Assembly (NCBI GenBank): GCA_037176725.1
Contig: JAZBRS010000074.1
Span: 63,368,001-63,432,000, forward strand
DNA from: Posidonia oceanica
Lineage: Eukaryota; Streptophyta; Magnoliopsida; Alismatales; Posidoniaceae
Length of the DNA stretch: 64,000 nucleotides
Direction of reading: 5' to 3'
Below, one piece after another: positions 12,101-27,100 of this stretch (the stretch's first letter is position 1; each line of letters starts with the position of its first letter). Below the pieces are notes generated by a model that had not been told where the DNA came from, made no database searches, and was given only the letters and a program-made list of their open reading frames with translations. Position numbers and translations under genes: made by a program.

Positions 12101-15100
12101 TCATGAATGTTAGTCAAGTGGCTCTAATAAACTTTCCTTAGTATAACTGCTCTAAGAGTTTGAAACTTTTGTTGTGTCTTCACAATGTCTTCTTCTATAA
12201 TGATATAGGATTCAGTTCTTGATGGTCGTCGGGCTCTATGATGTTTGTCTTGCGTAGCATATGTGAATGCATCCTCTCCTGTGAATGGGCTAAGTGGCCT
12301 TTCACTTTCTCATTGTGGCTCTTCAATTGTAGGTAGAATTCCATCGCCACCACCACCGCCTTCATCGTCGTTTGGTGGTTGTATGGAATTGTCATGTGTC
12401 TCACCTCCTAGGTTTGGAGTTCTATCACGTGAATGTTATGATGAAATGATGTATTCTTCTACATTGACGTCCATCTTATTAAGAATTCTAGAACTTGGTC
12501 GATCACTTTCTTCATCTAATACTGGTTCTCTATTTTCTTACGGTCACTCAAATATAAGATCATCATCTTCCTCATGGAAATCAATTGGATCGAATTGGTC
12601 TTTATCTTCTCTATCTTTGAGATGTTTCATTCTCAATCACATGTTATAATATACGAAGACGAAGTCATTCAATATTGTTGTCCCTAATTTATTCATTCTC
12701 TTTGTATGAATGAAATTGAATGTACTCCAGTTTTCTTCATAACTTGATGTTGATGCTGTTTAAGAGAACCTTTATTGCAATTTTTCTTATATTTGGAGCA
12801 TCTGTTCTATTAAGCACCTATTATTCACTTGAAATATGATATTTAGTCATTATTAGTTAGGTTAAATCATTTAAGGTTTTACAGTAGAAGGAATGATATT
12901 GCAATCATTACTTGAACTCATTGTGTCACGAGAAGCAATTGTGGAGCGATCTCCAAATGAGAGGAGTTGGACCATGAAGTATTTGATCTCATTTAGAGTT
13001 TGTACTTGAACATCATCAACACTTGGCTTTAACTTTCTAATAACAGCTTTTAATGATGCTAATAGATTGGAACGATTTTCGATGTCATGAGCGTAGTGGA
13101 ATCGAGAATTCAAATAATATGCTACATTGTGAAGAAAAAGCCATTCAACGTTTGTATTAGCATAATGGTGAAAAGTATTAGCATAATTACGAAGAAAAAG
13201 TCATTCAACAATATATGAGTATTTCTTAAAATACTTACTAGTCTCATGCAAAGGATGAAGAAGCATCCTATTCCATCTTTCATCTATAATTTTTAGTACA
13301 TTATTGAAGATCTAGGTGCTGCATTCATCATTCATGGCATCTTTTATCAAATGCATTGCCTCATACAAGAAGCCTATGGTAGGTCTCTTATCTTCATCTA
13401 CCAAATGAAAGACTTTCCAAACTAGCTTCATGATGTTTACTATTGTTCTGGTATCCTCTCAAAATGATGTGTTATTAACTATTACATTGATTCTCCTACC
13501 AATTGTACTATCGCTCTCGTGGTACTTATACTACAATTGAAAATTAAACATATACTTCAATCTATTTTTATTATCAAGTATACTTTGGAGAGCAATGCAG
13601 TTGGTGGTGAATTGGGTGACTGAATTAAATTACCACCACAACACTTGGATGACCTCACAAATGTCAATATGTAGGAGTGATTGTAAATGAAGTTGGTTAT
13701 AGTCCTTGCATCTTTTACTATCTTTTCTACCAGTTTCGTTTTTCCAAATCTTTAAGCATTTTAGATCAATGCAATGAGCCGCACATAGTGTCTAATAGAT
13801 TCCACACTTAGACATGATTCTTTCACTGGTCTTTTTATAATTACTGTCATTATTAGTAATAATTTGAACCACATTTTCTTTTCCTACTTGCTTAATCACT
13901 TCCATCAATTTTGCTTGTAGATGTATTTGTAATCTCTAATAATTTCTGAAGCATCAATGGACTTCAAGAAAATAAGACGACCATTACAATAAATCATGAA
14001 GTTGATTATTTGTTTTCTAGTCGTACTTGTCCAACCATCACACATGATAGTTACTCCATGGGTTGGTCAATGTCGTTTTAAGCTGCTATTGTATCTTTGT
14101 AACTTTTCCTTCTCTAACTTTAGGTGGTTGTTCATTATCTCATAATTTATTGTTGCTTTGACTTCAGTACCTTATTTTGCTGCTACAGTAAGCATATGTT
14201 GTAGTTAAGGTCTCTTTGTAGTATTCGTCGGGATATCATTGAAGAACATATATTTTGCCATAGCTTAACCAACCTTTACTTTTGTATTTCCATATATGCC
14301 TTTAATAGTTTTTTACTTTGACTTCTCTTTTTGGATTGTAGCTCGATCTGGACTGTCATATCTTTGACTATATGTTCTTAACATTCTAGCAATGCCTTTG
14401 CCTTTATTCTAGTTTGTCATGTGAATTGTAATGGTAAACATAACCATAGTAAGTTGGCAACATGTAACCCTTTAACGGGAGTAAAATACCATATTCGTCA
14501 AGGGATGTAAAGTGCATGACCTTGTACATTTTCTTACCGTCATAGGAATTTCCAGGTGAATAGCCTTTGAGTATGACGAACCTCCTACAAGGAAAGGTAT
14601 GACCTTGGGAGGAAGAGATGGAGGTGCAGGCATATCTAGATCCATCATAAATTGAGGATGATGGTGGCGGCTTAAACCTCAGGTTAAGAGTAGTAGATGG
14701 TAGAGGTAATGGTGTTGTAGGTGTTAGTGGAAAAAGATCAATGATGACAATAGGTGATAAGTCAGAAAGTGACGACTTAGTAACTATAGTAGGAATAAAG
14801 ACAGGATCCTCCAACACAAGTTCTTTTGCATTAATAGAGAAGTAAGGGACATTCTTAAAAAAGGTGACAACAGTTGACACAAACTTTTGTCATGTCAAAT
14901 GGTCAAGACAACAATACCTTTATTGGTTTAGAACCCTAAAAAACACACTTTGTGGCATGAAAGGACAACTTGTCCCTTCTCAGAGCAAGAATATGCACAA
15001 AACAAGATACCTAAAGATCGATGAAGGTGACTATTGGGTAACCATGGAGGAATGAAGATAGGATCCTCCAATAGAAGTTCTTTTCCACAAGCAAAGAAGT

Positions 15101-18100
15101 AGGGGCCATCCTCGAAAAAAGTGACATCAGTCGACACAAACTTACGTCTTGTTAAAGATTCAAGACAATGATAGCTTTTCTTGTTTGAAGAATATCTAAA
15201 AAAACACACTTAATGGCACAACTTGTCCCTCTCCTGAGCATGAATATGCATAAGGCAGGTACATCTAAAGATCCTAGGAGTAAGAGAGAAAAGTGGATTC
15301 TTTAGGTATAAAGATGGGAGATTTCATCCCTAAAATCGATGAAAGCGATTTAGTAGGAAACATGTTATTAGAGTTGCATGTAGGGGTGTAAATGGAGCGA
15401 ATACGAAGCGAATCTGTCAATATCTGAATTCGAATTTGAAAATTTTCATTTATATCCGAATTCGTATTCGTATCCGAACGAATGTTAAATTTGACATTCG
15501 TATCCGAATTTATCAGATGCATCCGAATTCGAATAATATATGAATTCGATCGAGAAATCTAAATACAAATACAGATACTGTCATGCAATAGTTGCAAAAC
15601 TTGTGCCACGAAAAAAAAAGATGTGTCATGCCCTTTCCATGGTTATGCCATGGTCAAGCTGGTTATAACCTCACTAGCTGCGTCATTGCCCCAAGTGCAA
15701 AGATGCTTTTTATTCAATAGCTTGGTCTTTATTTTATAGCACAATGCCATCCGCCACTTCTCCCAAACCACCCGATGTGGGACTATGTTTTCTTGTGCCA
15801 TCATGTGGACAGACTAGGACTGTTGAGTAAAAAAAACATGTTATAGAAAAGAGGCTGTTGACTATTGTTACCAACATGTGAACTAAATAGTCTAAATGTT
15901 ACTCATACAAAAATGTAACATGACGTGGACGGGCCATCCATATTTTGGTTTTGCTTTGCATTTGGAGACAAAATGTTACTGATACATGCAAGGAGCTACA
16001 TATTAGCCTTTTGTCAAATCATATTAAATTAATATCAACATCTGTATTAATTAATTTAAAATAAATAAATAATAATATTAAATTTTCGATTTCGGATATT
16101 TTCGAATCGGATGTATCAACATCTGTATTCGATTCGATTTTTTTCGAATTTTTTTTTTCGAATTCAAATTCGGTCTGTCGAATATTTTTTCGGATAAAAA
16201 TTTGAGATTTCAGATGCAGATTCGGAACGCATCTTTGGATAATTTTGGATTTCTGACACACCTAGCTGCATGTCTAATAGGAAGATGTTTGCCTTTCCTT
16301 TCTGCAATCCTGTTTTGTTGTAACATATGAGCATAAGAGGTTTAACGAATAATAATACCATGTGAGGAACAAAAGGAAGTAAAATCATTACTAAAATACT
16401 CGAAAGCATTATCATTACCCAAAGTTTTGAAGCAAACATCAAATTGAGTTTCTTGATAAAACTTTGAAATACATCAAACACTTGATATTACAAGCACATT
16501 TAGGTTGATCATCAATAAAAATGACAAATATAGATTTTCCCATTCTTAGATACGAGGACTAGGATCATAGAATCTCAATGTACAAGATCAAACAACGAAA
16601 AGCACCTGGGATCAAGTCTAGACAAGTTTCTTTCCTTAGTGAAGACACTATCAGCTTGTATCATCAAGCCTACCACCAACGTATTGCATCCATTGCTAAC
16701 GTTTCGTTCTATAGTGGCATTGTCGCTTAGGGCATCCTTCAGTTCGTGTTTTACATCAGCTGTAATTGTTTTTCCCTGGGGGTCTGCAAGTCTGGTGTGA
16801 GGCATGTCATATTGGGAAGCACCACCTTGTGTCATTCTTGTCTAAACTTGATCTAAGGCACTCTTTGTCGTTTGATCTTGTGCACTCGGATGTCTAGGTT
16901 CTAGTCCTTGCCTATCTTAGGATGGAGGGAGTCTATTTTATTACTTTTATTGATGATTATTCTAGACTTGGGTCTATCTTTTAAAAGATTAGATTTCAAG
17001 TGTTTGATGTATTTCAAAAGTTTTATTAAGGAAAAAAAACTCAACTTTGGTATATGCCTCAAAAGCTTGCATGGTGATAATGCTTCAGAGTATTTTATTA
17101 ATGATTTTATTTCCTTCTGTTCCCATTAGCCATCAAATCTCTTGTGCTCATATGTCACAATAAAATGGGATTACGTTAGTGACATTATGGGTACCCATTT
17201 ACCCTAGGGTTACGATATATATATATATATTTACCCTAGGGTAAATATCATAACAAGAGTGTTTACAACGATATATATATATATATATATCGTTATTACA
17301 GTCATTTAACTAAAACACTCTAGATAAGAAAACATTTTTATACTACTTAAAATCGGTTAGGGTTGAATACCTCAAATTCATGAGTTCTCTATTTTTCTCA
17401 AATGTCGTATGTGTGTCTCCTACAAAATGTTTGTAAATGCTTATTATTAATGTATAGATAATATTAGGTATATTTTCACCATTTTCGGATTTTATTGGTC
17501 CTCCTAACTCATCTAATTTGGATGCAGTCAGAATTTTTTGTCTGTCGATGTCTGTGAAATAGTGATCCCACCACCCCCTTAGTTGTCCTGAAAAGGAAGT
17601 AATTATGGCTTGAACAATTCCTTTTTTAGGATTGTTATGGGTCTTACAAGCGGTAGCGTAAATAAGCATTTGATGCAACAACTGATGAATTTGATATTCA
17701 CTAAAACCATTGAGGTTTCATTCGACAACATATCTTCCGTTGAAATGGTCACAGACTGGAATATCATCTTCAAATTGAATGTCAATTGGTGTAGGTCTAG
17801 TGTAATATGGTTTTGACGTAGAGTAAATCTTATTAAGAGTTCCTGTTGTTTCATTATTTGTGGAGGCAGATCGAGTTCTTGGACTGTATTTACAGTACTT
17901 TCTAAAGATAATTTTTGTAATCTTGATGAAAGTTCTTGTGTGAATTCACCAATTTCACTAAGATTAATTCCTTCATTCATATAATGAGGTATTATTATGA
18001 TTGAGGATTTATTTACTTTTGACCGTGATGCTACTCCCTTCCAATCATAAAGAATATTTTCTATTCTCTCGGTCTGCTTTCCATTGGTTTGGAGATTAAT

Positions 18101-21100
18101 ATTTGTAAAATTATTTTGTTCCATTAATTGTGCAATATGAGCAAGGTTCAAAACATTGATGTCGTGTCGGACTTCGGTCCGATAGAAATAAGAAACGTGT
18201 CGGACATCGGTGGAAATGTCGGTAGAAACACGGTACATTTACGAGAGTTCATGAAAATGGTCAAAAAACTTCTAAGTTTTGCTTTGAAACTCTAGGATAA
18301 GACAATAATCTACATTTAAGACTACTTAGATCAACTTTCTAAACATGTTTCATGTTGAAATACACTATTTGAACTTAATAAAAATATTCTGAAGCATAAA
18401 TAATATGTAAAAATACTTAATAAATGTTTAATAACATAAATACTCATAAAAATTACCTCATATGTATGCTTAATATCAGAAAGAATGTCTTGGTTCATCA
18501 ACATCTTCTTGTTGTTCAGCTATGTTGTGGTCATGATGAATTTGTTGTCGAATTTGTGACTCCCTCCATAACACGTAGTTGTTCCAAGACATGTAGCTAT
18601 AATATGATTGATATTCCATAACATAATGATGATAATTGACATTGACAGTCGAATAAGAAATCCCATTGGTGGATACTGTGGAATAATAATTTGTTAAGGC
18701 TGTTGAGGGAAGAAATGTTGCCTTGGAGGACCTTGATGAGGTTGCTGTTTATATTCTTTTTGTTGTGGTGTATAGTTGAAGATGGAGTTCATATTCCATT
18801 CATTTTGTTGACTTGGGATATAGGATGATGAAGTTCTTGCCCATCCACTTTCAGAGGTATAATCTGATTGTCCATAAGAATAATCCTTAAAAGAACTGTA
18901 GTCATAAGAGTCTATAGGATTTTGAATATTCAGAGAATCAAGTTACTCTAATAAACTTCCTCTATTATGACTACTTCAAGATTCTGAATCTTTTACTGTG
19001 TCTTCACGAGGCTTTCTTCTATAATGATACGGCAAAGGATGAGGTCTTGATGGCTGTTGGGTTCCATGATGCTCATCTTGTGTGCCATGTGTGAATTGAT
19101 CTTCTCCTGTGAATGAGCTAAGTGGCCTTTGACTTTCTCCTCGTACGTACGTCTTCAGTTTCAGGTTGAGTTGCATATGCACTGTCATCGCCTTCATCAT
19201 TGTCTAGTGGTTGTGAGGAATCATCTGTATCACTCTCACTACCTAAACCTGAGTTCCACTACGAAAATGTTCTGATGAATTTATGTATTCTTCAACATCA
19301 ATGTCCATGTCAATAGCTTTTCTTGAGCTTGGTCTACCCTGTTCATCTAGCATTAGTTGTCAATTTTCTTGCAGTCACTCAAGTATAGGATCTTCATCTT
19401 CGTCTTTATTGTATATATATGTCAAATCAATTGGGTCGAAGTGATCCTTATCTTCTTACTCTCTTATATGTTTCATTCTCAACCTCATGTTATAATGTAC
19501 AAACACAAGATCATTTAATCTTTGAGTTTCCAATATGTTTCTTTTTTTTGTATGGATAAGATTAAAATGTGCTTCAATTTCTTTCATATCCTGAAGCTGA
19601 GTCAGTTTGAGATAAAATATTTATTACAATTTTTCTCAAATTTGGAGCTTCTATTATTAGTTTATTACGTATATTATGATGTAATGTTATGAATTAAAAT
19701 AAATAATATTCAAATCCTTACTTGGAGTCATTAAAGCACGACCACGAATCGCTTGAGGATCTCCAAATCCGAACATTTGGTTCTAAAGTATTTAATTTCA
19801 TTCCTGTATTTGAATGTCCACATTTGGTTCAAATTTCTTTATCACCATTCTCATGAAAGATAATAAATCTGTACGATTCTCGAGTTCATGATCATATTGG
19901 AACTGCGGGTTCAGGTAGTATGCTACAATGACAAAAAAAAATTATTAAGCAACTAATTTTAATGTAAACATAATTATGACAAATATAAATCTATATATCA
20001 AACTACTTACTAGCTTCATGCAAAGGGTAAAGAAGCACGTTGGACCATTTGTCTTCGATAATCTTCGATAATCTTGAAGTATCTCTTTGAAGTTCTGTAT
20101 GCTGCATCTTTTGCAGTATCTTTCATCAACTTCATTGCTTTATACAAGAAACCCATTGTAGATTTCTTATCACCATCCACCAAGGGAAGAATCTTTGAAA
20201 CCGGTTTTATTATTTTCACTACATTTCGAGCGTCTTCCTAAAAAGACTGACTATCAATTATAGCATTTATTCTCCGACTAATTAGAGTATCACTCTCATG
20301 ATATTTATACCACACTTGTGAATTAAACATGTACTTTAGCTTATTTCTTTTATCAATCATTGATTGGAGAGCAATAAAATTTGTGACAAATCGAGTAACT
20401 CCAGGTCGAATCAAGTCACTACTACAACACTTAGGTAATCTCATAAAGGCCAATAGGTAGGAGTAATTGTAAGTGAAGTTTGTTACAACCTTTGCTTCTT
20501 TAACAGTCTTCACCACCAACTTTGTCTTCCTAAAGTCCTTAAGTATGAGATCAATACAATGAGCCGCACATGGTGTCTAACAGAGAGGATACTTGGACAT
20601 AATTTTTTCATTAGTTTTTTTGAAGTTATTGCCATTATCGGTGACAATTTGAACCACATTTGATGGTCTCACTTGCTTAATGACTTCCATTATTTGCTTA
20701 TAAAGGTATCTATGATCTCTGATAACATCAGAAGCATCAATGGACTTTAAAAAAATTGTGCGGCCATCACAGTAGACCATGAAGTTGATGATTTATTTTC
20801 TGGTGGTATTTGTCCAACCATTACACATAATAGCGATCCTATATTCTGGCTATTGTCGTTTCAAGCTTTCAATGTAGCTTTCTAACTCTTCCTTCTCTTA
20901 TTTGAGATACTTGTTCATTATCTCATAATCAGTTGGTACTTTTACTCCCGTATCTTCTTTGGCCGTTATATCAAGCATATGTTGTAGATATGGTTCCTTT
21001 GTAGTATTTGCCGGAATAGCATTGAAAAACATATATTTGGCTACAGCTTGGCCAACTTTCTCTCTAGCATTTCCAAACATGCCATTGATAGTCTTCTGCT

Positions 21101-24100
21101 TCGACTTTTCAGTTCTACATGTTGCTAAATCTGTACTGTCATATATTTGACTGTACGTTCTAAACATTCCTGTAATGCCTTTTCTCTTGTTTTTCTGTGC
21201 ACTGCCACTACTTCCCCTGATACTTCCAGAATGATGGAATCTTTGAATTTGCTTTTTATGTCATTCTTCATTTCTTGATTCTATTATAGCTCTCCTATAC
21301 ATGTCTCTCTCATTTTGAGTTCGACAATCTGGAGGATACACCGTATTATCATCTGATTCTAGTACGACAATGGACTCACGTTCTTCATCATCAAACAAAA
21401 TCTTCTTAAATCTTTCATCTCTTTTCGTTCTATCACTTTTCTTGGATTTTGTGTCCTTTAGTAACTCTCTCATCTGATCACAAACAAGAGTTGGACATGA
21501 TTTGCACTTGCTGACATTGTTGTATCCACCAACAAGATGTTCCTTCAATCTTGTAATACCCCTACTCATCATTCTCTTTCCACAGTATTTGCATTTTGTT
21601 TTCTGTTTGTCATTGTTGACAGGATATCCGTGCAACCATCCTGGATCATTAGATCTAGCAACTCTCTCCTCATTGCCACTTCCATTACCTTGAGATCCAT
21701 GTCCATCAGAACTCGACATTGTGAAGACTGAAAATAAAAAATTAAATGAGTTTAATTATAAGAAAAAAATATTTTACAATGATTAACTCGATGTAATATC
21801 AAGTTATTAACATTAAAATTATAAATATTTTACAGATTTTTTATGATTTTATAGAAATTTTAGATTAGATTTGACCTTTATTAGGTTAGATCTATGTAAT
21901 ATCTATGTCATATCATGTTATTAACATTAAAATTATAAATATTTTATAGATTTTTTATTTATTGATTTTTTATGATTTTATAGAAATTTTAGGTTAGATT
22001 TGACTTCTATTAGGTTAGATCTATATAATATCTATGTAATATCATGTTAGTAACATTAAAATTATAAATATTTTACAGATTTTTTATTTACTGATTTTTT
22101 ATGATATTATAGAAATTTTAGGTTAGCTTTGACCTTTATTAGGTTAGATATGTGTAATATCTATGTAATATTTTTGTAATATCATGTTATTAACATTAAA
22201 ATTATAAATATTTTACAGATTTTTTATTTACTGATTTTTTATGATTTTATAGAAATTTTAGGTTAGATTTGACCTTTATTAGGTTAGATCTATGCAATAT
22301 CATGTTATTAACATTAAAATACATAAAAAAACGAAAAAATAAAAATATTATATACAAAAGTCTAAGATTTATGTGTTTTTATGGTAGATCTATTTAATAT
22401 AGTTAAGAGTTATATCAAAACAAAAGGTGTAAGTGTTAATATATAATCTACATGAAAACCAAAGCCAAAAAAAAAAACATGGAAATTGCTGTAAATTCAA
22501 GAGGTCTTAGTATATTATCTATTTATCTTAGAGAAAAACCTTGAAGAAGAGTAGAAATGAAAAGAAAAGAAGATGAGAAGTTCTTACCAGTTCTGGAAAA
22601 TGAAAAGAAGCTTCACACCAGACATAAGAAATGAAAAGAAGATCTTACTTGGAAAATGAAAATCTGTGTAAAAGAGAGAGGAAGCTTGAGAAAATGCAGA
22701 AGGAAGCTTCAGCAGCTTAACAGGAGGAAGAGAGGTGCAGCTCGGAAGGAGAAATGCAGCATGGAAGCCAAATTCTGTGATTTCCGCCCGTGTTGGTTCC
22801 AAATATGCAAACATCGGTCGACACGTGTTGCTGCTGTTGAAAAAAAACGGTGTTTCGGTCGACTCGGTCGACATGGTCGACACGGCACTGACTCGGCCAC
22901 TGACATTCCGTAATTTACGAAATACACCTTAATATTGTTTCCTTAAAATGAATTTCCGACACGTGTTTGGAACCTTGAATATGAGTTTGTCTTATAATAT
23001 CATTTGATGAATCTATATTCTTTAGTGGTGTAGTTTTAACTTCTCCTAACTTGATTTATTCTAATGGGGGATGTGTTGATTCGACTTCCTCTGATTTATT
23101 AAGAAGTTTCCAAGATCTTCCAGAGGAAGATGTTCTAGCATGGATTTTTAAGGTTTGCATATATTATGTCTCGTACCATTCAATAAACTATATATTTTTC
23201 TTTAGTTCTTTCATCTGGTCTCTTATGGAGCTTTTATCTTTGTGGTCGAAGTTTTTGAAGAATCAATCTTTTTTAATATTATTTTCTTCTAAATTAAAAT
23301 TTTCTCTTAAGAGTTCTTTGTTTAGCTGAAATTCTTCTTCGTCTTCTATGGTTACCATGTTTATGGAAAAGTCTGCTTTTGAAGGTTCATAGTTTTCCCT
23401 ATAGGTTGCTAGACTTTATAATTGTTTCAGAAGAGGATCCTTGATTAATAATCATTCTTCTTGATGTAGAAAAGTTAATTTCTACATCACTATTCGGATA
23501 TTCGACTATATGTTATAGTTCCTTATTTCTAATGGCTTTGGAGGTATGGTTTGATTTAAAGTCTAATTTTCTGGAAGTCTAATTTCTTCCTAGTTTAAGG
23601 CCTTTGGAATAACTGTGTTATTTTTGGTATTGGTTAAAAAGAATATTGTAACACCTTTTTTGGTGGAGATTTTTGTTTGTGGAGTCAGTGTTCTTCTAAA
23701 CATACTTTGCATGTTTTCTGATGATGGATCCATTGCAAATCTTTGTGTTTGAAAGTTCAGAGTTAAGACCTTTTAATAAGCCTAGGTCTGATAATGAGAT
23801 CCAAAAATTAGGGAATGCATTGAAGAACATCGGTCCTTCATTAAAACTTGATTTTGTAAGTCTTAACAGAGAGTCTGAAAACTTGAGATGTCTACAATCT
23901 CTTAGACAAATAAGAATAGACGTGTTTAAACCATTCCTGGTAAGGACTCCGGTTGAGACCTTAACAAGGCCTATATGGAAGTAATGATATTTTCCATTAT
24001 TTTTAATTATTTCAAGATCTTTATTTGTGAGTAGTTGACAGCTGTGGAAGTTATGGAGACCGTTCTTTCTATTGTCTTAATATGATAATCGGTGATTAAT

Positions 24101-27100
24101 TTAGATGATTTTTTTGTATAGATTTCCTTAATTGTATAGATTACCTTAGGTATTTTCCAATTCAAAAGATTTTGTTCTACATTTTCAAAGTTTAGATGTT
24201 CACTATTTTGATACTTAGCGTTCTAACATAAGTTGGGTTTCGAGCACTTGACTCATCGGAGAAAAGACTTAAAATTGTTTCGTAAACTAGTGGCCCGTCA
24301 ACAAAAAGACTGCTTAAAATAATCCCTAAACAATTTTTAATGGGAAAAACGGAGCACTTGTGATGAGAGGCATTGAACTTGATTTCAGATATTTTAAGGG
24401 ATCTAATATTACAATATCAAGAATATAAATCTAATCTACTTAAGGGATCAATGGCTATGATACCACCTCGGAATGTGCAGCTACAAGTTAATTCAGAACA
24501 GATACTATGAAAGTAGACACTATGAAATTAGTATATACTATATACTAATTTAGACACTATGAAAGTACTTGAACTATGTGTAATATAGAACGAATAAAAA
24601 CTACATGTAATAAAACTAGACACTATGAAGGCAATTGATCTATTTATATCATAGAATGAATAAATACCACATGTAATAAAGCGGAAACAAATTATAGGAG
24701 ATTCTTTTTTTTTTTTGAAGAGAACTGAGAACAAGCTTCAACTTACAGAGCCGCTTTACAGATTTTTGGAAGCTTTTCTCACACTCTTGTAAGGACTCAA
24801 GCACACAACTTTTTACAAGGACTCACACACTTAATTCTTTACAAGGACTTAAGCTCACAACTCTCAACTGTTGATGTCCCCTACTATCTGATCATGCCTT
24901 TGTATAGAAAATGTGTCGGGGCAACAAGGCACATTCTTCTACAGGAAGATTCTTTCACCAAAAGATAGTGCTTTAACTTTTAGTCTCATCCTTGTCTAAC
25001 TTTCATCAAGAAGATTCTTTTATCAAAAGCAAAAGATAGTGTTCCAACTTTTAGTCCCATCCTTGCCTAACTTTCAACAGAAAGATTCTTTTACCAAAAT
25101 ATAGTGTTTTTGCTTTTAGTCATGTCTCTATCTAATTTTCTTCATAAAACTACCTCCTTTAGATTTTATCATGCGCATCATCAGCTTTTGGATTTTAGCT
25201 ATGTTAGTGTGCTATCTTCGGGTGCTTTTTGTCGTGACCTCCTTTAAGTCTTGTCATTGTAATCTCAAAAGATTCGGAGGGAAAGATGAGGTTAGGTCTC
25301 CATGTTGTGAAGAGCCTCGTCATCAAAGAGGTAGTCTTCAATTCCTTCGCAATCATTCAGATTCATGAGTAGACTGGTCAGTCGTGAAGTGGAGGATGAT
25401 GCAAAGATTTGTTCAGTTTTCTCAGGAGTCATAATATTATAAAGTTTTTCAAAAACCATTAATTTCAACTGAGATTCAGTTGCTTGAGGTGACTGGTTAG
25501 TTCATGATTCAACTGGGAGAATTTTTGTGATGGGCAAGTTTGATTTACCACTTTTGGAATGGTCTTTTTTTGAAAGATTGGAGAAGTATCAAATTTATCC
25601 TCAGTATTTTACCGATATACATCGGTCGAGATAATATTCAAGGTAGGACTAGGTAGTTTTACCTCATTTTCATCTGATAATCCAGGGGATATCAAAATTT
25701 TCAAATAATTGCAAAAGGTCGTATTCCTTTTGAGCAAATATTCAAATTGATTTGGGCAGTATTTCTTTTATTGGTCCAAAATTTCTCTAGAAATTTAGAA
25801 GAAACCAATTTGATTTTTCAAATTGGTGAGTGAACCAAATAAACAAGGTGGTTATTTTGGATTAGTAGGGCATCCTGATAATCGTAGTAATTATAATGTT
25901 TTAGACCTGAGCAGTTTAGGTCATAAAATTTTCTGAAATGGTTTGGATTTTGTGTATGAACCCAATCGTCAAGTGGAATAACTTTTTCAATCATTATTTT
26001 TAGAAAAGGCGTATTCTTCTCTATACCTTGAGTCTTTGAAATTGTATTGTATCTTAGCACTGCCAGTTTCAATAAGAATTTTCTCATAAAACTTGTGTGA
26101 TTTTCTCATCATTGTGGGGATATGGAAATAGCCATCAATAAAATATTTATTTACTAGAGTATTTGTATTAATACTCAATTCTTTGGTCTGCAATGTTATA
26201 ACATGATCCATATATTGAAAAATATATGGACTTCTGTCGATTGTTATAGTTTCATCCCTGTCCTTTTTAGTTTCTATTTTGAGAAGCGGAGTGAATCTTG
26301 AAGTGTCATTTCTTTTTTCGTGGCTGGAAATCACTTCTTTATCTTTAGAAGCATATTTCTAACTTCTAGCATTAAAAGCCATTTCCCTGTAAGAATTCAC
26401 ATGATAAAAAGTCATGAAGATAATTATGTTCTCCTTTTATGAATTTTATTTCAAAATAAAAAATTGATAATATAGCCTGCCATCTAGCAAAAATTTATTT
26501 TGCTACCAGGTTTTTAACATCCTTTTCTAGGATAAAATTTTGATTTAAGAATTCTTCTTGCAATTTTGTTATGGTTAAGATAATTGCCAAAATTTCTTTT
26601 TACCGTGGAATAATTTTCTTGAGTTTTATTTTATGCCCTTGAGGTAAATCTAACCAACTGTTCTTTATTATTTTTCTTTTGTTTCAGTATTCCACTATAC
26701 CCCTTATCAGAAGCATCAGATTCTACAATTTTAAAAGCATCTATCTCAGCAATATTTAGACACGGAAGAAACTTAACTTGGTCTTTAATTTTCTTTACAG
26801 TTTCAGTATGTAAGATAGTCCAATTAGGAGAATTTTTTTTTAACCTGTCTTTTAGGATTTTCTTGTCCAAAGCAATATTTTTATAAAAATCTGAGACATA
26901 ATTAGACAACCTAAAAATCTCTGTAACTATTTTTTGTCCTTTAATTCATTTGGGAATTTTTCTACAAAGGATATTATCCTATTGATGGGTGATATTGTAC
27001 CTTGTTTTATCTTAAATCCTAAGAATTGTATTGATGTTTAAAATAACTTAATTATTCTAGAGGAAATAACTAATCCATTATGTTTAACAACGGAACGGAA

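Larger units (their letters stand above)
18142..22977 (-). mobile_element. hAT-B copy 2, full-length (4836 bp), perfect 8-bp target duplication
   Basis: The left terminus is caaggttcaaaaca and the complement of the right terminus is caaggttccaaaca. The flanking 8-mers are both aatatgag (18134-18141 and 22978-22985). The undisrupted target is visible in the sister viral copy at about 32493-32500 (ctcatatt on the + strand), which confirms the boundaries. Subterminal zones are rich in gtcg/cgac words. The transposase runs on the minus strand. Confidence 0.96.

Noticed and set aside
22584..22932. Overlapping frames of 65-99 codons near the right end of hAT-B copy 2
   Set aside because: They lie in the subterminal gtcg-rich zone and overlap on both strands. 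None resembles the transposase.
23051..23984. Plus-strand ORFs of 87-92 codons
   Set aside because: They are antisense to the viral movement-protein region, which reads on the minus strand here.
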